64,000 bases of DNA from Flavobacterium sp. N1994 (GCF_025947145.1 NZ_CP109999.1:558001-622000); one strand, 5' to 3'. Positions 17,775 to 27,913 are shown, counted from the first letter of the stretch. A program made the numbers and translations. The notes: a model not told the origin generated them from the letters alone.

Positions 17775-19058
17775 TTATTGCAATACTACTTTTACACTTT
17801 TGCTAGTTGTAGGTGTTGAAAACTTACAACTGTATATTCCAGCTTGTAAATCACTAGCATCAATGGTTTGGTAGTTTATTCCTGTAGTTAGCTGATCATT
17901 AAATGACACTTCTTTTACTATTCTTCCTAATGTATCTATTAATGAAACCGTGGTGTTTTGAACTTCGTCAAGTGAAAATGTAAAATGAATTTGTTTGTCT
18001 TGAGTAGGATTTGGTGCTATAGTGAAATGATTACTATCTATAGTAAAGTCACTTGCTGATAATGTAGTAGTTATTAACCAAATTAAGCCATTCATGAGTA
18101 ATTTTTGATGATTTCCACTGGCATCTACAGTATAACCAGTATATAAAGTATCTCCTGTATCTCCTGTACCATCATCTATTATAGAACTGTCTCCAACTGC
18201 AAATACTTTTCCTGCTTGATAAGTCGATGCAGCAACATATACATTAGTAGTCCCAGTTGTGCTTGAGCCCGATTTAAAGACCAATCCTTTTACAGAAGTG
18301 TTATTAGTTGTATTTACTGTCATTGTTGCTCCACTAGTCCATTTAACTTGTGAAGGAACCCCAAATGTTCCGTGTAAAATACTATAATATGGACTCGTAA
18401 CAGTCAATGGAGCAAATGAAGTTGAATTACCACTAACATCCGAAGTAATATCAAACAATATTCCTAAACCATCATTGGCAACTCCATTGTTAGATAAAAA
18501 GTCATTCCAAACGGTAGGCGGATCATTCCCATCAAAATTTCTATCAGAACCAGCATGATCACATATCATCATTAATCCACCACCATTGGCAATAAAATTC
18601 ATAATGGCTATTTTTTCCGAAACTGTGAATAATGTATTAGGCTCAGTAACAACAAAAACTTTATAGTTGCTTAAATCTTGAGTTGATGCTGTTCCGTATG
18701 ATATAGTACCGTTATAAGGTAATGATTCAACAATGTAGCCTTGTTTTGCACAATCTACAGCAAATGCTGAAATACCACCATCCCAATAGGTTTCTGGAGT
18801 TGTTGAAGTAATTCCAGATTGTGCTGGAGTAGGAATACGTTGTGGATTGGAAGCTCCTGTCGTAGAGCCTGAACTTACATAAGGGATATGTGTGGTGCTA
18901 TTGAAATAAATATTATGATTGTCGGCATCAATAATCCAATCGGCATTACTACACATTTCTGCTTTAGTTGCATCAAAAAGTATTTTGTTTTGAGCAACTG
19001 CTGTTAAAGCATTTGCTACTAGTATCGTTAATGATATTAGGTAAAAATTTGGTTTCAT
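17775..19058 (-). CDS. Secreted T9SS cargo protein with glutamine-amidotransferase-like fold
   Basis: A 427-aa exported protein with signal peptide MKPNFYLISLTILVANALTA. The middle resembles class I glutamine-amidotransferase-like/DUF4350 domains: KVFVVTEPNTLFTVSEKIAIM, split at the strand turn, then FIANGGGLMMICDHAGSD. No catalytic Cys triad is evident. The last 80 residues are a T9SS type A sorting domain (IAPNPTQD, SLIDTLGRIVKE, DLQAGIYSCKF, KVVLQ). The start is ATG 19058; TTG 19082 is the tail of a promoter box. The function is unknown; it is likely surface-attached. Confidence 0.82.
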   Translation of the reverse strand: MKPNFYLISLTILVANALTAVAQNKILFDATKAEMCSNADWIIDADNHNIYFNSTTHIPYVSSGSTTGASNPQRIPTPAQSGITSTTPETYWDGGISAFAVDCAKQGYIVESLPYNGTISYGTASTQDLSNYKVFVVTEPNTLFTVSEKIAIMNFIANGGGLMMICDHAGSDRNFDGNDPPTVWNDFLSNNGVANDGLGILFDITSDVSGNSTSFAPLTVTSPYYSILHGTFGVPSQVKWTSGATMTVNTTNNTSVKGLVFKSGSSTTGTTNVYVAASTYQAGKVFAVGDSSIIDDGTGDTGDTLYTGYTVDASGNHQKLLMNGLIWLITTTLSASDFTIDSNHFTIAPNPTQDKQIHFTFSLDEVQNTTVSLIDTLGRIVKEVSFNDQLTTGINYQTIDASDLQAGIYSCKFSTPTTSKSVKVVLQ

Positions 19059-19079
19059 TATAATTAATTTACGAACCAA

Positions 19080-19087
19080 CAAACTTA
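19080..19087 (-). promoter_or_regulatory. -7 promoter element (TAAGTTTG)
   Basis: Exact TAnnTTTG, 21 bases before the ATG at 19058. The terminal TTG mimics an in-frame start codon. Confidence 0.55.
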
Positions 19088-19159
19088 ATGCTATTTCATA
19101 TTTAATAAATAGTATAGCTTGTTAAAATTTTATAATGAATTCAAAAAGTGAAATAATAG

Positions 19160-19171
19160 ACTAATATTAGT
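19160..19171. promoter_or_regulatory. 12-bp perfect palindrome ACTAATATTAGT
   Basis: Lies in the 299-bp divergent region between the T9SS protein gene and the kinase gene. Possible protein-binding site; the regulator is unknown. Confidence 0.3.
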
Positions 19172-19323
19172 TGACTATTCTATAATTTAGGGCTGCTTGT
19201 TGCATTCAATAGCATAAGATGTTTCTGTAACTTCTTCCCAATTTCAATAAGTTATGAACATCGCCATTTCCTTTTTTTTAAATTTTTTGCCTTTTTTAAT
19301 AATTGTTTAATCTGTTAGTAATT

Positions 19324-19331
19324 TATATTCG
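19324..19331 (+). promoter_or_regulatory. -7-like element (TATATTCG) of the kinase gene
   Basis: One mismatch to TAnnTTTG, 26 bases before the ATG at 19358. Confidence 0.4.
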
Positions 19332-19357
19332 TAAATAATACCACTAACCTACCATTC

Positions 19358-21742
19358 ATGAAAAAACTATTTACTTTTATAAATTGGTTCAGAATACTAA
19401 GCCTTCTATTTGGTTTATTTGCAACTTCTCAAGAACTCAATGCTCAATTTCTTCTGCACGAAAGCAATATTGAAAAATCAATATCCATACATACTAAATC
19501 TGAGTATGTTGATGTGGGTCAAGTTGATGTTTCATTAGAACAAATCAGAACTATTAAGGCGTTCCAATTCTTACCGATGAAAAATCAGAACATGGACTTT
19601 GGCTTTACTAATCATAATTTTTGGTTTCGCTTTGCTTTAAAAAATGATTCAAATGAAGAGTTAAATTATTTTTTTGAAACTGCCAGACCTATAACTGATG
19701 TAGCTGAATTGTTCATCATAAAGCCAAATAATCAAATTACAAAATACATCAGCGGAGATGCTATTCCCTTTAATCAAAGGAGTTTTAAGGTTCGTAAAAC
19801 CATTTTTAAAATAAATTTGGCACCCCATGAACAGCAACAATTTTATTTGCATGTGAAAAGCGATGGTGAACAACTCTCAATGCCAATGGTCCTGCATTCC
19901 TCTGAAAATATATTGGAGGAAAGTTCGTTTGAACAATTCATTTTTGGTTTCTTTTATGGAATACTAATCATTGCCGCCATTTTGTATTTGTTCTTTTTCT
20001 TTGCAATGCGAGACAGAACCTTTTTCTTTTATAGCATGTATGTTGTTTTTATTGGATTACTTCAATTTTCGATAGATGGTTATTTCTATAAATTTGTGAC
20101 TCCGCAATCGGGTTGGTTTTCTTTACATGCAGTAATAATCTTTGCTTGTTTTGCTAATTTTTTTCTAGGGCGTTATGCTCAAGTGTATTTGAAGATAAAA
20201 GACTATAATCCTTTTATAAACAAGATTTTTTATATATTATATGTTTTAGATCTGCTGCTGTTTTTGTCTTTATTTTTTATTCCAAAAGCGTTACACTACA
20301 CCTATCCTATTGCAAATGGTTTAGGGCTTATTTTGTTGTTATTAATTATTACTTCTCAACTTATAATCTTCATCAGAACAAGAAAACTTGATCGTTTTTT
20401 TGCGACCGGTATTTTCTTCCTTATCACAGGCTTTGTGGTTTTTATTCTAAAAAACTTTAGTGTATTACCGCTTACTTTTTGGACAGAAAATGGTTCAAAG
20501 CTCGGCACCGGAATGGAAGTCGTATTCCTCTCCCTTTCGATGGCCAATTTAATTAGAAACCTTAAAAACGAGCGAGAAGAATTACAAACGGTGGCACTTC
20601 AAAAGTCGGAGGAAATGAACTAATTGAAATCTTATTTCTTATCCAACATTAGCCATGAATTGCGTACTCCACTGAATGCTATTTTAAACACTGCAAAGAC
20701 ATTAGCTAATGATTCTAAAGATGAGCAGACACAAAATAGTAGTCAAATCATAAAATATTCCACCTACAGCTTATTAAATTCTGTTAACGATATTTTGGAT
20801 TTCTCTAAAATCGAAAAAGATGAGATTAAACTAGAACTTTCTGAATTTGATTTGGTAAAAACAGTAGAACATATCGCTACTAATTTTACTCGGGAAGCTA
20901 AAGATAAAGGCTTAGAATTCACATTTATCAAGGGAGATGATTTACCACAAATGGTTAATGGAGATATTGCTAGATTGAGTCAAATACTCCAAAATATCCT
21001 TAGTAATGCAATTAAATTTACCAATGAAGGCTTTATCAAATTTAAGGTAGATGCTAAAAAAGCAAAAGACAATAAAGTACAAATCACCTTTACAGTAAGT
21101 GACACCGGAGTCGGAATTTCTAAAGAAAAAATAAATAGTATTTTCGATTCTTTTTCACAAGAAGGTATCACTAATAAAAGAAAGTTTGGAGGTTTAGGAC
21201 TCGGACTCTACATTGTAAAACACTTGGTAAATCTTCATAACGGCAAAATCAAAGTGGACAGTACTCCTGGACTAGGAACAGTAGTCAGTATTGATTTGAA
21301 TTATGAAACTATTGAAATCAAAAAAGAAATGCAAACAAGCATTGTTTCTATTGATTATGATTTAAAAGGAAAATCAATTTTGGTGGTTGAAGATAATGCC
21401 ATGAATCAGATGGTGATTAAAATGATTACCAAAAAATGGTTGAACACCACAGTTGACTTTGCTAACAATGGACAAGAAGGCGTTCAAAAACTTATAGAGA
21501 ATGATTACGATATTATTCTAATGGATTTACAAATGCCCATCATGGATGGCTATGAAGCTACTATAGCCATTCGAAATGGAGAAGCAGGAGAAGCTAAAAA
21601 ATCTATCCCGATAATTGCTTTAACTGCTGATGTTATGGAAACGACCAAAACCAGAGTCATCGAAATTGGAATGAATAAATATTTATCCAAACCAGTGGAT
21701 AAGGATACTTTGTTTGAGATTATTAAATTATTGGTTAACTAA
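19358..21742 (+). pseudogene. Hybrid histidine kinase (7TM-DISM sensor) split by an in-frame TAA
   Basis: Two frames, 19358-20623 (421 aa) and 20624-21742, are in the same phase and separated only by TAA at 20621-20623. Joined, they make a 794-codon protein with an unbroken hybrid-kinase layout. It has a signal peptide, a 7TMR-DISM extracellular domain (about 40-170), seven membrane helices (190-390) and a coiled coil (NEREELQTVALQKSEEMN). The HisKA domain has His433 (SNISHELRTPLNAI), followed by an ATPase domain (LSNAIKFTNEG, DTGVGIS, GLGLGLYIVK) and a receiver (VVEDN, LMDLQMP, LSKPVD). Family members read EMN-E/Q-LKSYFLSNISHELR here, so a single change of GAA or CAA to TAA explains the break. 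No frameshift or other decay is visible; it is a recent nonsense allele, read-through, or a sequencing error. Confidence 0.88.
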
Positions 21743-21819
21743 ATACTTAGCTACTTTTCAACATTTTATGGTTTACAATTTTCTGATTCTAATGATTAGG
21801 ACTAATCTTTTTTTATAAT

Positions 21820-21827
21820 TACTTTTG
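21820..21827 (+). promoter_or_regulatory. -7 promoter element (TACTTTTG)
   Basis: Exact TAnnTTTG, 24 bases before the ATG at 21852. Its TTG (21825-21827) is in frame and mimics a start. Confidence 0.6.
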
Positions 21828-21851
21828 CACCGACTAAAACACAAAGTGATT

Positions 21852-23111
21852 ATGGTAAAAGATTTATTCGAAAGAATACAAAATAATAAAGGTCCTCTAG
21901 GAAAATGGGCCTCTCAAGCGGAAGGCTATTATGTTTTCCCAAAGCTAGAAGGTGAATTAGGACCCAGAATGAAATTCCACGGCAAAGATATTTTGAACTG
22001 GAGTTTGAATGACTACTTAGGTCTTGCTAATCATCGTGAAGTCCGTCAAGCGGATACTGATGCAGCTATAAAATATGGTGCGGCTTATCCAATGGGAGCT
22101 CGTATGATGAGTGGTCATACGGATGCTCATGAACAATTGGAAAAAGAACTTGCAGCTTTTGTTCATAAAGAATCTGCCTATTTATTAAACTTTGGGTACC
22201 AAGGAATCATGTCAGCTATTGATGCATTGGTTACTAAAAACGATATTATTGTTTACGATGTAGATGCTCACGCTTGTATTATAGATGGCGTGCGTTTGCA
22301 TATGGGAAAACGATTTACCTACAAACACAATGACTTAGAAAGCATGGAGAAAAACCTTCAACGTGCTACTAAAATGGCTACGGAAACTGGTGGCGGAATC
22401 CTATTCATCACAGAAGGTGTATTCGGAATGCGCGGTCAGCAAGGTAAGTTGAAAGAAATTGTGGAAATGAAAAAGAAATACAATTTCCGTTTACTTGTTG
22501 ATGATGCTCATGGGTTTGGTACCCTAGGAAAAACAGGTGCTGGTGCTGGTGAAGAGCAAGGTTGCCAAGATGGTATTGATGTGTACTTTTCTACTTTTGC
22601 CAAATCTATGGCGAGTATAGGAGCATTCTTAGCTGCTGATAAAGACATTATTGATTATTTAAAATACAACTTGCGTTCGCAAATGTTTGCTAAAGCTTTA
22701 CCAATGATTCAAACGGTGGGTGCTTTGAAAAGACTACAATTGTTGAGAGACAATCCAGGATTGAAAGATAAACTTTGGGAAAACGTAAATGCTCTACAAA
22801 GTGGCTTGAGAGCAAAGGGATTTAATATTGGTGACACTAATACTTGCGTTACACCTGTTTATTTAGAAGGTTCTATTCCTGAAGCAATGGTTATGGTAAA
22901 CGATTTACGTGAAAACTATGGCATCTTCTTGTCTATCGTGGTGTATCCGGTTATCCCAAAAGGAATTATATTATTGCGAATGATCCCTACTTCTTCTCAC
23001 ACCTTGGCTGATATTGATGAGACATTAAAGGCTTTTGATGCCATCCGAGAGAAATTAGAAAACGGAACTTATAAAAAGATTGCAGAAGCCACAACGGTTG
23101 ATGTATCTTAA
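21852..23111 (+). CDS. PLP-dependent alpha-oxoamine synthase (serine palmitoyltransferase or cysteate acyltransferase type)
   Basis: A 419-aa fold-type I PLP enzyme of the family that condenses an acyl-CoA with an amino acid. It contains WSLNDYLGLA, MGARMMSGHTDAHEQLE, DVDAHACIIDG, ITEGVFGM, DDAHGFGTLG and the PLP lysine in STFAKSMASIG. In Bacteroidota this type initiates sphingolipid synthesis (serine plus palmitoyl-CoA) or sulfonolipid/capnine synthesis (cysteate). I cannot tell which from sequence alone. AONS (BioF) is less likely, since no biotin genes are near. It has its own promoter and a clear terminator, so it is monocistronic. Confidence 0.85.
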   Translation: MVKDLFERIQNNKGPLGKWASQAEGYYVFPKLEGELGPRMKFHGKDILNWSLNDYLGLANHREVRQADTDAAIKYGAAYPMGARMMSGHTDAHEQLEKELAAFVHKESAYLLNFGYQGIMSAIDALVTKNDIIVYDVDAHACIIDGVRLHMGKRFTYKHNDLESMEKNLQRATKMATETGGGILFITEGVFGMRGQQGKLKEIVEMKKKYNFRLLVDDAHGFGTLGKTGAGAGEEQGCQDGIDVYFSTFAKSMASIGAFLAADKDIIDYLKYNLRSQMFAKALPMIQTVGALKRLQLLRDNPGLKDKLWENVNALQSGLRAKGFNIGDTNTCVTPVYLEGSIPEAMVMVNDLRENYGIFLSIVVYPVIPKGIILLRMIPTSSHTLADIDETLKAFDAIREKLENGTYKKIAEATTVDVS

Positions 23112-23123
23112 AAAGAAAATTAA

Positions 23124-23150
23124 AACCATCTCAATTGAGGTGGTTTTTTT
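23124..23150 (+). terminator. Rho-independent terminator
   Basis: Stem AACCATCTCAA / TTGAGGTGGTT (23124-23145), one T-G pair, followed by TTTTT. Ends the oxoamine synthase transcript. Confidence 0.8.
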
Positions 23151-23198
23151 ATACCTATTGATTCCCATAAAAATAAAAAAAATCGATAATTTAGCCCC

Positions 23199-23960
23199 AT
23201 GATTCGAGTGTCAATTATTGGTTCTGGAAATGTTGCGCAACATCTGATTCAAGCTTTCAGTAAAACTACTGAAATTGAATTAGTTCAAGTGTATTCAAGA
23301 AAACCAAATGTCATGGCTACAATCGCAACATCGGCAAAAATCATTTCAGATTTTACAGCTTTACTTCCAGTAGATTTAATCATTATAGCAGTTACCGATA
23401 GTGCTATCAGTGAAGTTTCTAAACAGATTCCCTTTCAAAACCAATTAATCGCTCATACTTCTGGAAGTATGGCTATGGAAGTGCTTGACGACAAAAATCG
23501 AAAAGGTGTTTTTTATCCGTTACAAACCTTTAGCAAAGCAAAAGAAGTCGACTTTAGCGGCATTCCAATTTTTGTTGAGGCTCAAAATGACACCGATTAT
23601 CAAGTACTTGAAATAGTAGCTAAATCCGTTTCAAATTCGGTAAACAGAATCCATTCCAAACAAAGAAAAGCGTTGCATATTGCGGCTGTATTTGTTTCTA
23701 ATTTCACGAATCATTTGTATCAAATTGGTTATGATATTTGTCAAGAAAATGAATTGCCTTTTGACGCTCTAAAACCATTGATTCTAGAAACGGCTAATAA
23801 AATTACAACCCTCACTCCTACTGAGGCGCAGACTGGTCCAGCAAGACGTAAAGATACTCAAACCATCAACGAACATCTTGCGTTTTTAACAGATGAAAAC
23901 CAAAAAGAAATCTATAAATTGCTAACAAAATCAATTATCGATAATGGGAAAAAGTTATAA
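23199..23960 (+). CDS. Rossmann-fold DUF2520 domain protein
   Basis: A 253-aa protein with an N-terminal NAD(P)-binding fold (SIIGSGNVAQHLIQAF, the GxGxxA-type loop) like the NADP-oxidoreductase coenzyme-F420-dependent family. The DUF2520 C-terminal helical domain includes HTSGSMAMEVL, FYPLQTFSK, HIAAVFVSNFTNHLY and TGPARRKD. A dehydrogenase activity is likely but the substrate is unknown. It is the first gene of a four-gene operon and overlaps the next by 17 bases, implying coupled translation. Confidence 0.85.
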   Translation: MIRVSIIGSGNVAQHLIQAFSKTTEIELVQVYSRKPNVMATIATSAKIISDFTALLPVDLIIIAVTDSAISEVSKQIPFQNQLIAHTSGSMAMEVLDDKNRKGVFYPLQTFSKAKEVDFSGIPIFVEAQNDTDYQVLEIVAKSVSNSVNRIHSKQRKALHIAAVFVSNFTNHLYQIGYDICQENELPFDALKPLILETANKITTLTPTEAQTGPARRKDTQTINEHLAFLTDENQKEIYKLLTKSIIDNGKKL

Positions 23961-24471
23961 AGAAGTACTAAACAACATCACCACTTTTATTTTTGATGTT
24001 GATGGCGTCTTAACAGACAGCAGTGTTCACATTACTCCAACGGGTGAAATGTTGCGAGTTATGAATATTCGTGATGGTTTTGCTATGAAAGCGGCTATTG
24101 AAAGTGGTTATAATGTATGTATCATATCTGGGGGTAACAACGAAGGCGTTCGCATCCGACTTAGAAATCTAGGGATTACTGATATTCATTTGGCATCACC
24201 AGATAAAGTAGCTACGTTTAGAGAATATATTGAACTTTACCATATTGATGCGGAACAAGTGTTATATATGGGTGATGATATTCCAGATTATCATGTGATG
24301 CAATTAGTTGGATTACCCGTTTGCCCACAAGATGCCAGCCCAGAAATTAAAACGATTTCAAAATACATTTCACACAAAAAAGGAGGCAAAGGTGCTGTAC
24401 GTGAAATCATTGAACAAGTTATGAAAGTACAAGGCAAATGGCATTTGTATTATGACGGAAAACACGATTAA
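23944..24471 (+). CDS. KdsC-like HAD phosphatase (3-deoxy-manno-octulosonate-8-phosphatase family)
   Basis: A 175-aa HAD-IIIA phosphatase without a cap domain. It shows FDVDGVLTDSSVHI (nucleophile and general acid Asp), ISGGNNEGVRIR, the Lys in SPDKVATF and YMGDDIPDYHVM. The length and the DVDGVLTDG-like loop match KdsC, which makes KDO for lipopolysaccharide, although related members act on other sugar acid phosphates. It lies in the DUF2520-KdsC-UbiA-Maf operon. Confidence 0.88.
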   Translation: MGKSYKEVLNNITTFIFDVDGVLTDSSVHITPTGEMLRVMNIRDGFAMKAAIESGYNVCIISGGNNEGVRIRLRNLGITDIHLASPDKVATFREYIELYHIDAEQVLYMGDDIPDYHVMQLVGLPVCPQDASPEIKTISKYISHKKGGKGAVREIIEQVMKVQGKWHLYYDGKHD

Positions 24472-24501
24472 TCTTTATTTGTAATATACCTATAAGACAA
24501 A

Positions 24502-25431
24502 ATGAATTATTTAAAATTAATACGCTATCAAAATCTATTATTGCTTGCCTTTATGCAGCTTATTTTTCGTTATGGATTTTTAAAGTTTCAAAATATTCCT
24601 TTGGCTTTAAATCATTTTCAATACGGATTGTTAGTTTTATCAACGGTATTGATTGCTGCTGCTGGTTATGTTATTAATGATATTTTAGATCAAGAAACCG
24701 ATTATGATAACAGACCTGATACTATAATTGTTGGTAAAAGAATATCTGAAAAAGCAGCCTACAACCTGTATTTTGTATTAAATATCGTGGGAGTTGGTAT
24801 AGGTTTTTACCTGTCTAATATAATTCAAAGACCAAGTTTTACTGGAGCCTTTATTATACTATCAGCTACTTTATATATGTATGCCACAAGCTTAAAACAA
24901 ATGCTTTTAATTGGTAATATAATAGTGGCTTTGCTACTTTCATTCAGTGTTCTTATCATTGGATTATTTGATTTATTGCCAGCTACCTATGAAGGAAATC
25001 GGGCTGAAATGGGCATTATGTTTTCCATGTTAATTGATTATGCAGTCTTTGCCTTTGTCCTAAATCTGATAAGAGAAATTGTTAAAGACATGCAGGATGT
25101 AGAAGGCGATTACAATCAAGGAATGAGCACTTTACCTATTTCCATTGGAAATAAAAATACTTCAAAAGTTGTTTTTAGTTTAGGAATTATAGCAACGCTT
25201 ATTTTACTTTGGTACATCAATACCTATTTGATGGAGCATCGACTTTATTATGCTGTCATTTATGGGCTAATTTTTATAGTATCACCAATGATTTTCTTTT
25301 TGGTTAAAATCTGGAATGCCAATTCAAAAGAAGAGTTTCATTTGCTAAGTAAGGTCTTGAAATGGATAATTTTCTTCGGAATACTTTCTGTTTTAGTTAT
25401 TACTTTAAATATAAAATACAATGTTAAGTAA
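24502..25431 (+). CDS. UbiA-family prenyltransferase
   Basis: A 309-aa inner-membrane enzyme with about eight helices. The two Asp-rich motifs that bind prenyl diphosphate via Mg2+ are NDILDQETDYDNRPD and DMQDVEGDYNQG. It is close in layout to geranylgeranylglycerol-phosphate geranylgeranyltransferase-like proteins annotated in Flavobacteria. The acceptor cannot be told. Its end overlaps the start of the maf gene by eleven bases. Confidence 0.88.
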   Translation: MNYLKLIRYQNLLLLAFMQLIFRYGFLKFQNIPLALNHFQYGLLVLSTVLIAAAGYVINDILDQETDYDNRPDTIIVGKRISEKAAYNLYFVLNIVGVGIGFYLSNIIQRPSFTGAFIILSATLYMYATSLKQMLLIGNIIVALLLSFSVLIIGLFDLLPATYEGNRAEMGIMFSMLIDYAVFAFVLNLIREIVKDMQDVEGDYNQGMSTLPISIGNKNTSKVVFSLGIIATLILLWYINTYLMEHRLYYAVIYGLIFIVSPMIFFLVKIWNANSKEEFHLLSKVLKWIIFFGILSVLVITLNIKYNVK

Positions 25432-26005
25432 TACACTGAAAGACTATAAAATTATCTTAGCTTCAGGTTCGCCAAGAAGACAACAATTTTTCAAAGATTT
25501 AGGTTTGAATTTTGAAATCAGACTAAAAGACATTGAAGAAATTTATCCTGATGTACTTCAAGGAATTGAAATCACTAATTATTTGGCACAATTAAAAGCT
25601 GATGCCTTTGCTGACGAGCTTAAAGAAAAAGAGCTATTAATCACAAGCGACACTATCGTTTGGTTAAATAATAAAGCTTTGGGAAAACCAAAAGATTATG
25701 ATGATGCTTTTAATATTTTAAAATCTTTATCCGATACAACCCATGAAGTAATCACCTCTGTTTGTTTTAAAACGATAACTAGAACGGATACTATATATGA
25801 TATAACAAAAGTGACCTTCAACGAACTTTCAGACGCTGATATCCACTATTATTTAGAAAGCTGTAAACCTTTTGATAAAGCTGGAGCTTATGGCATTCAG
25901 GAATGGATTGGGTTAATAGGAATTACTAAAATTGAGGGTTCTTATACCAACGTTGTAGGGTTACCAACAGAAAAAGTCTACCAGTATTTGAGTAAATATA
26001 TTTGA
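25421..26005 (+). CDS. maf: Maf-family nucleotide pyrophosphatase
   Basis: A house-cleaning nucleotide pyrophosphatase (194 aa), probably hydrolysing dTTP/UTP or modified nucleotides. The signature ASGSPRRQQFFKDLGL, SDTIVWLNNKALGKPKD, TSVCFKT and the catalytic region KAGAYGIQEWIGL are all present. The start overlaps the UbiA gene. It is the last gene of the operon; the next gene begins 41 bases later and may be read through. Confidence 0.93.
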   Translation: MLSNTLKDYKIILASGSPRRQQFFKDLGLNFEIRLKDIEEIYPDVLQGIEITNYLAQLKADAFADELKEKELLITSDTIVWLNNKALGKPKDYDDAFNILKSLSDTTHEVITSVCFKTITRTDTIYDITKVTFNELSDADIHYYLESCKPFDKAGAYGIQEWIGLIGITKIEGSYTNVVGLPTEKVYQYLSKYI

Positions 26006-26046
26006 AAGAAAAAGGAAAGACTTAACTTTACTAAAAATAAGTAACT

Positions 26047-27261
26047 ATGTCTGAATTTATAAAATTTCCTTTCTATATTAAGTTTACTGCTATTTTACTG
26101 AGTTTAATTGGACTTTTTGTCATTCTTTATTTTGGACAGGACATCATTTTTCCAATACTTTTATCTTGTTTGTTTGCTATTATTTTACGTCCTGTAGTCT
26201 CTTTTTTAATTAAAAGACTTCGATTTCCACACTTTATTGCAGTTGTATTTGCTATCGTACTTTTTGTATTGATTTTTTTAGGTCTTTTCTATTTTATTTC
26301 AATGCAAGTAACGGACATGGCTAACGATTGGTCAAAAATTAAAAGTAATTTTTACTATCATTTAGACCATTTTCAGCAACTCATTAGAGACAATTTTCAC
26401 TTGAGTAAAAAAGAACAAAATGAAATTCTAAATAAAGCCACAAAAAAAGGAATAGACTCCAGTACTGAAATTGTTAGTACTACATTAAATTCTTTTACTG
26501 ATGTGGCATTGAACCTAACCTTGATCCCTATTTACACCTTTTTGTTTTTATTGTATCAAAATCTTTTCATCACTTTTTTATGTAAATTATACAAACCAGA
26601 GGACCATAAAAAACTACGTGAAATCTTGTTCCAAATTAAAACGGCAGTGCAAAGTTATGTTGTGGGCTTACTTTTCGAAATGGTAGCCGTTTCTATATTA
26701 ACTACCATCGGTTTATGGATGATTGGAGTACAATATTTTATACTTCTCGGAATTTTGACGGGCATACTAAATTTAGTTCCTTACATAGGAATTTTATTTG
26801 CTGGTGCTTTAACTATAATAGTTTCCCTATCGGGTTCAACTGATTTATCCATTGTACTGGGTGTAATTATCGTGAACGTTGTTGTACAACTCATTGATAA
26901 TAACATTTTGGTTCCCCTATTTGTTAATTCAAAAGTGCAAATCAATGCTTTTGTTTCTATTGTTGGAATCATCATTGGAAATGTTTTAGGAGGCATAACG
27001 GGTATGTTTTTAGCAATCCCTATTATTGCCATTATAAAAGTAATTTTTGATCGAATTGATTCTCTTGAACCATGGGGCTATTTACTTGGAGATGACTTAC
27101 CAAAAACCTATGAGTGGCATAAAATCAAAATCCCTCTTTATAATTACAGTAGTTCTACATCTCCTATTAATTTCAACACAGAAGAGGGTAACCCAAACAT
27201 ACCATCTACAAATACTTTTGAAACGGACTCAAATAACACTAATGATACCATTGAAGAATAG
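26047..27261 (+). CDS. AI-2E/PerM family permease
   Basis: A 404-aa polytopic membrane protein of the AI-2E transporter family. Paired helices at the N terminus (about 10-80) are followed by a soluble loop with coiled charge (residues 95-150). A helix block then ends in the conserved GGITGMFLAIPIIAIIKVIF region. It has an acidic/Asn/Thr-rich tail (SNNTNDTIEE). The family includes autoinducer-2 exporters and Na+/H+ antiporters, so the substrate is unknown. It is followed 30 bases later by the MscS gene and likely co-transcribed. Confidence 0.85.
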   Translation: MSEFIKFPFYIKFTAILLSLIGLFVILYFGQDIIFPILLSCLFAIILRPVVSFLIKRLRFPHFIAVVFAIVLFVLIFLGLFYFISMQVTDMANDWSKIKSNFYYHLDHFQQLIRDNFHLSKKEQNEILNKATKKGIDSSTEIVSTTLNSFTDVALNLTLIPIYTFLFLLYQNLFITFLCKLYKPEDHKKLREILFQIKTAVQSYVVGLLFEMVAVSILTTIGLWMIGVQYFILLGILTGILNLVPYIGILFAGALTIIVSLSGSTDLSIVLGVIIVNVVVQLIDNNILVPLFVNSKVQINAFVSIVGIIIGNVLGGITGMFLAIPIIAIIKVIFDRIDSLEPWGYLLGDDLPKTYEWHKIKIPLYNYSSSTSPINFNTEEGNPNIPSTNTFETDSNNTNDTIEE

Positions 27262-27290
27262 CATTTAATTAATTTCAAACAAAAGAAACC

Positions 27291-27821
27291 ATGGAATTCT
27301 TCTCTAATTTTACCAAAGAGGTTATGGCTACTGGAATACTTTTAGTAATAGTGATATTCCTCCGAATTATTACTGCCAAACTAATTCGACGATACGCTAA
27401 GTTATCTTTGATTATGGAGCATCGAACGAATTTGGTTATCAAATACATTCATTTGTTAATTAATATTTTGGCTGTGTTTGGGCTAATAGTTATTTGGGGA
27501 GTTCAGAAAAAAGATATTTTCCTAACCTTATCTTCCGTTACAACAGTGGTTGGAGTGGCCATGTTTGCCCAATGGTCTATTTTAAGTAATATTACTTCGG
27601 GTATAATACTGTTCTTCTTTTTTCCATTCCGAATTGGAGACATTATAAAAGTACATGATAAAGACTTTCCTATTCAAGCTGAAATAGAAGATATCAAAGC
27701 TTTTCATATTTATTTAAAAACAGATAAAGGAGAACGTATAACCTATCCCAATAATTTGCTACTTCAAAAAGGAATTTCTATCGTCAAACAAAAATTTGAT
27801 GACCAAGAATTTACAGATTAA
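27291..27821 (+). CDS. Small MscS-family mechanosensitive channel
   Basis: A 176-aa membrane protein: helices at about 10-28, 50-70 and 75-100, then the MscS beta domain with FPFRIGDIIKV and TYPNNLLLQKG. The pore helix region is VVGVAMFAQWSILSNITSGI. It is shorter than E. coli MscS (286 aa) because the C-terminal alpha/beta domain is missing, a common minimal form. It probably releases solutes under osmotic downshock. Confidence 0.88.
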   Translation: MEFFSNFTKEVMATGILLVIVIFLRIITAKLIRRYAKLSLIMEHRTNLVIKYIHLLINILAVFGLIVIWGVQKKDIFLTLSSVTTVVGVAMFAQWSILSNITSGIILFFFFPFRIGDIIKVHDKDFPIQAEIEDIKAFHIYLKTDKGERITYPNNLLLQKGISIVKQKFDDQEFTD

Positions 27822-27880
27822 ACCTTTAATTATATAAATTATAGAATTAATTCTGTAACACCTTTTCTCTTCTATCAAAG

Positions 27881-27888
27881 TAATTTTG
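27881..27888 (+). promoter_or_regulatory. -7 promoter element (TAATTTTG)
   Basis: Exact TAnnTTTG 25 bases before the ATG at 27914. Confidence 0.5.
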
Positions 27889-27913
27889 ATTAAACCACAA
27901 ATATCAAATTACT

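Noticed and set aside
21852..23111. BioF (8-amino-7-oxononanoate synthase)
   Set aside because: The fold and motifs fit the wider family, but there are no biotin genes nearby and the N terminus resembles the lipid-synthesis type in Bacteroidota; left as alpha-oxoamine synthase.
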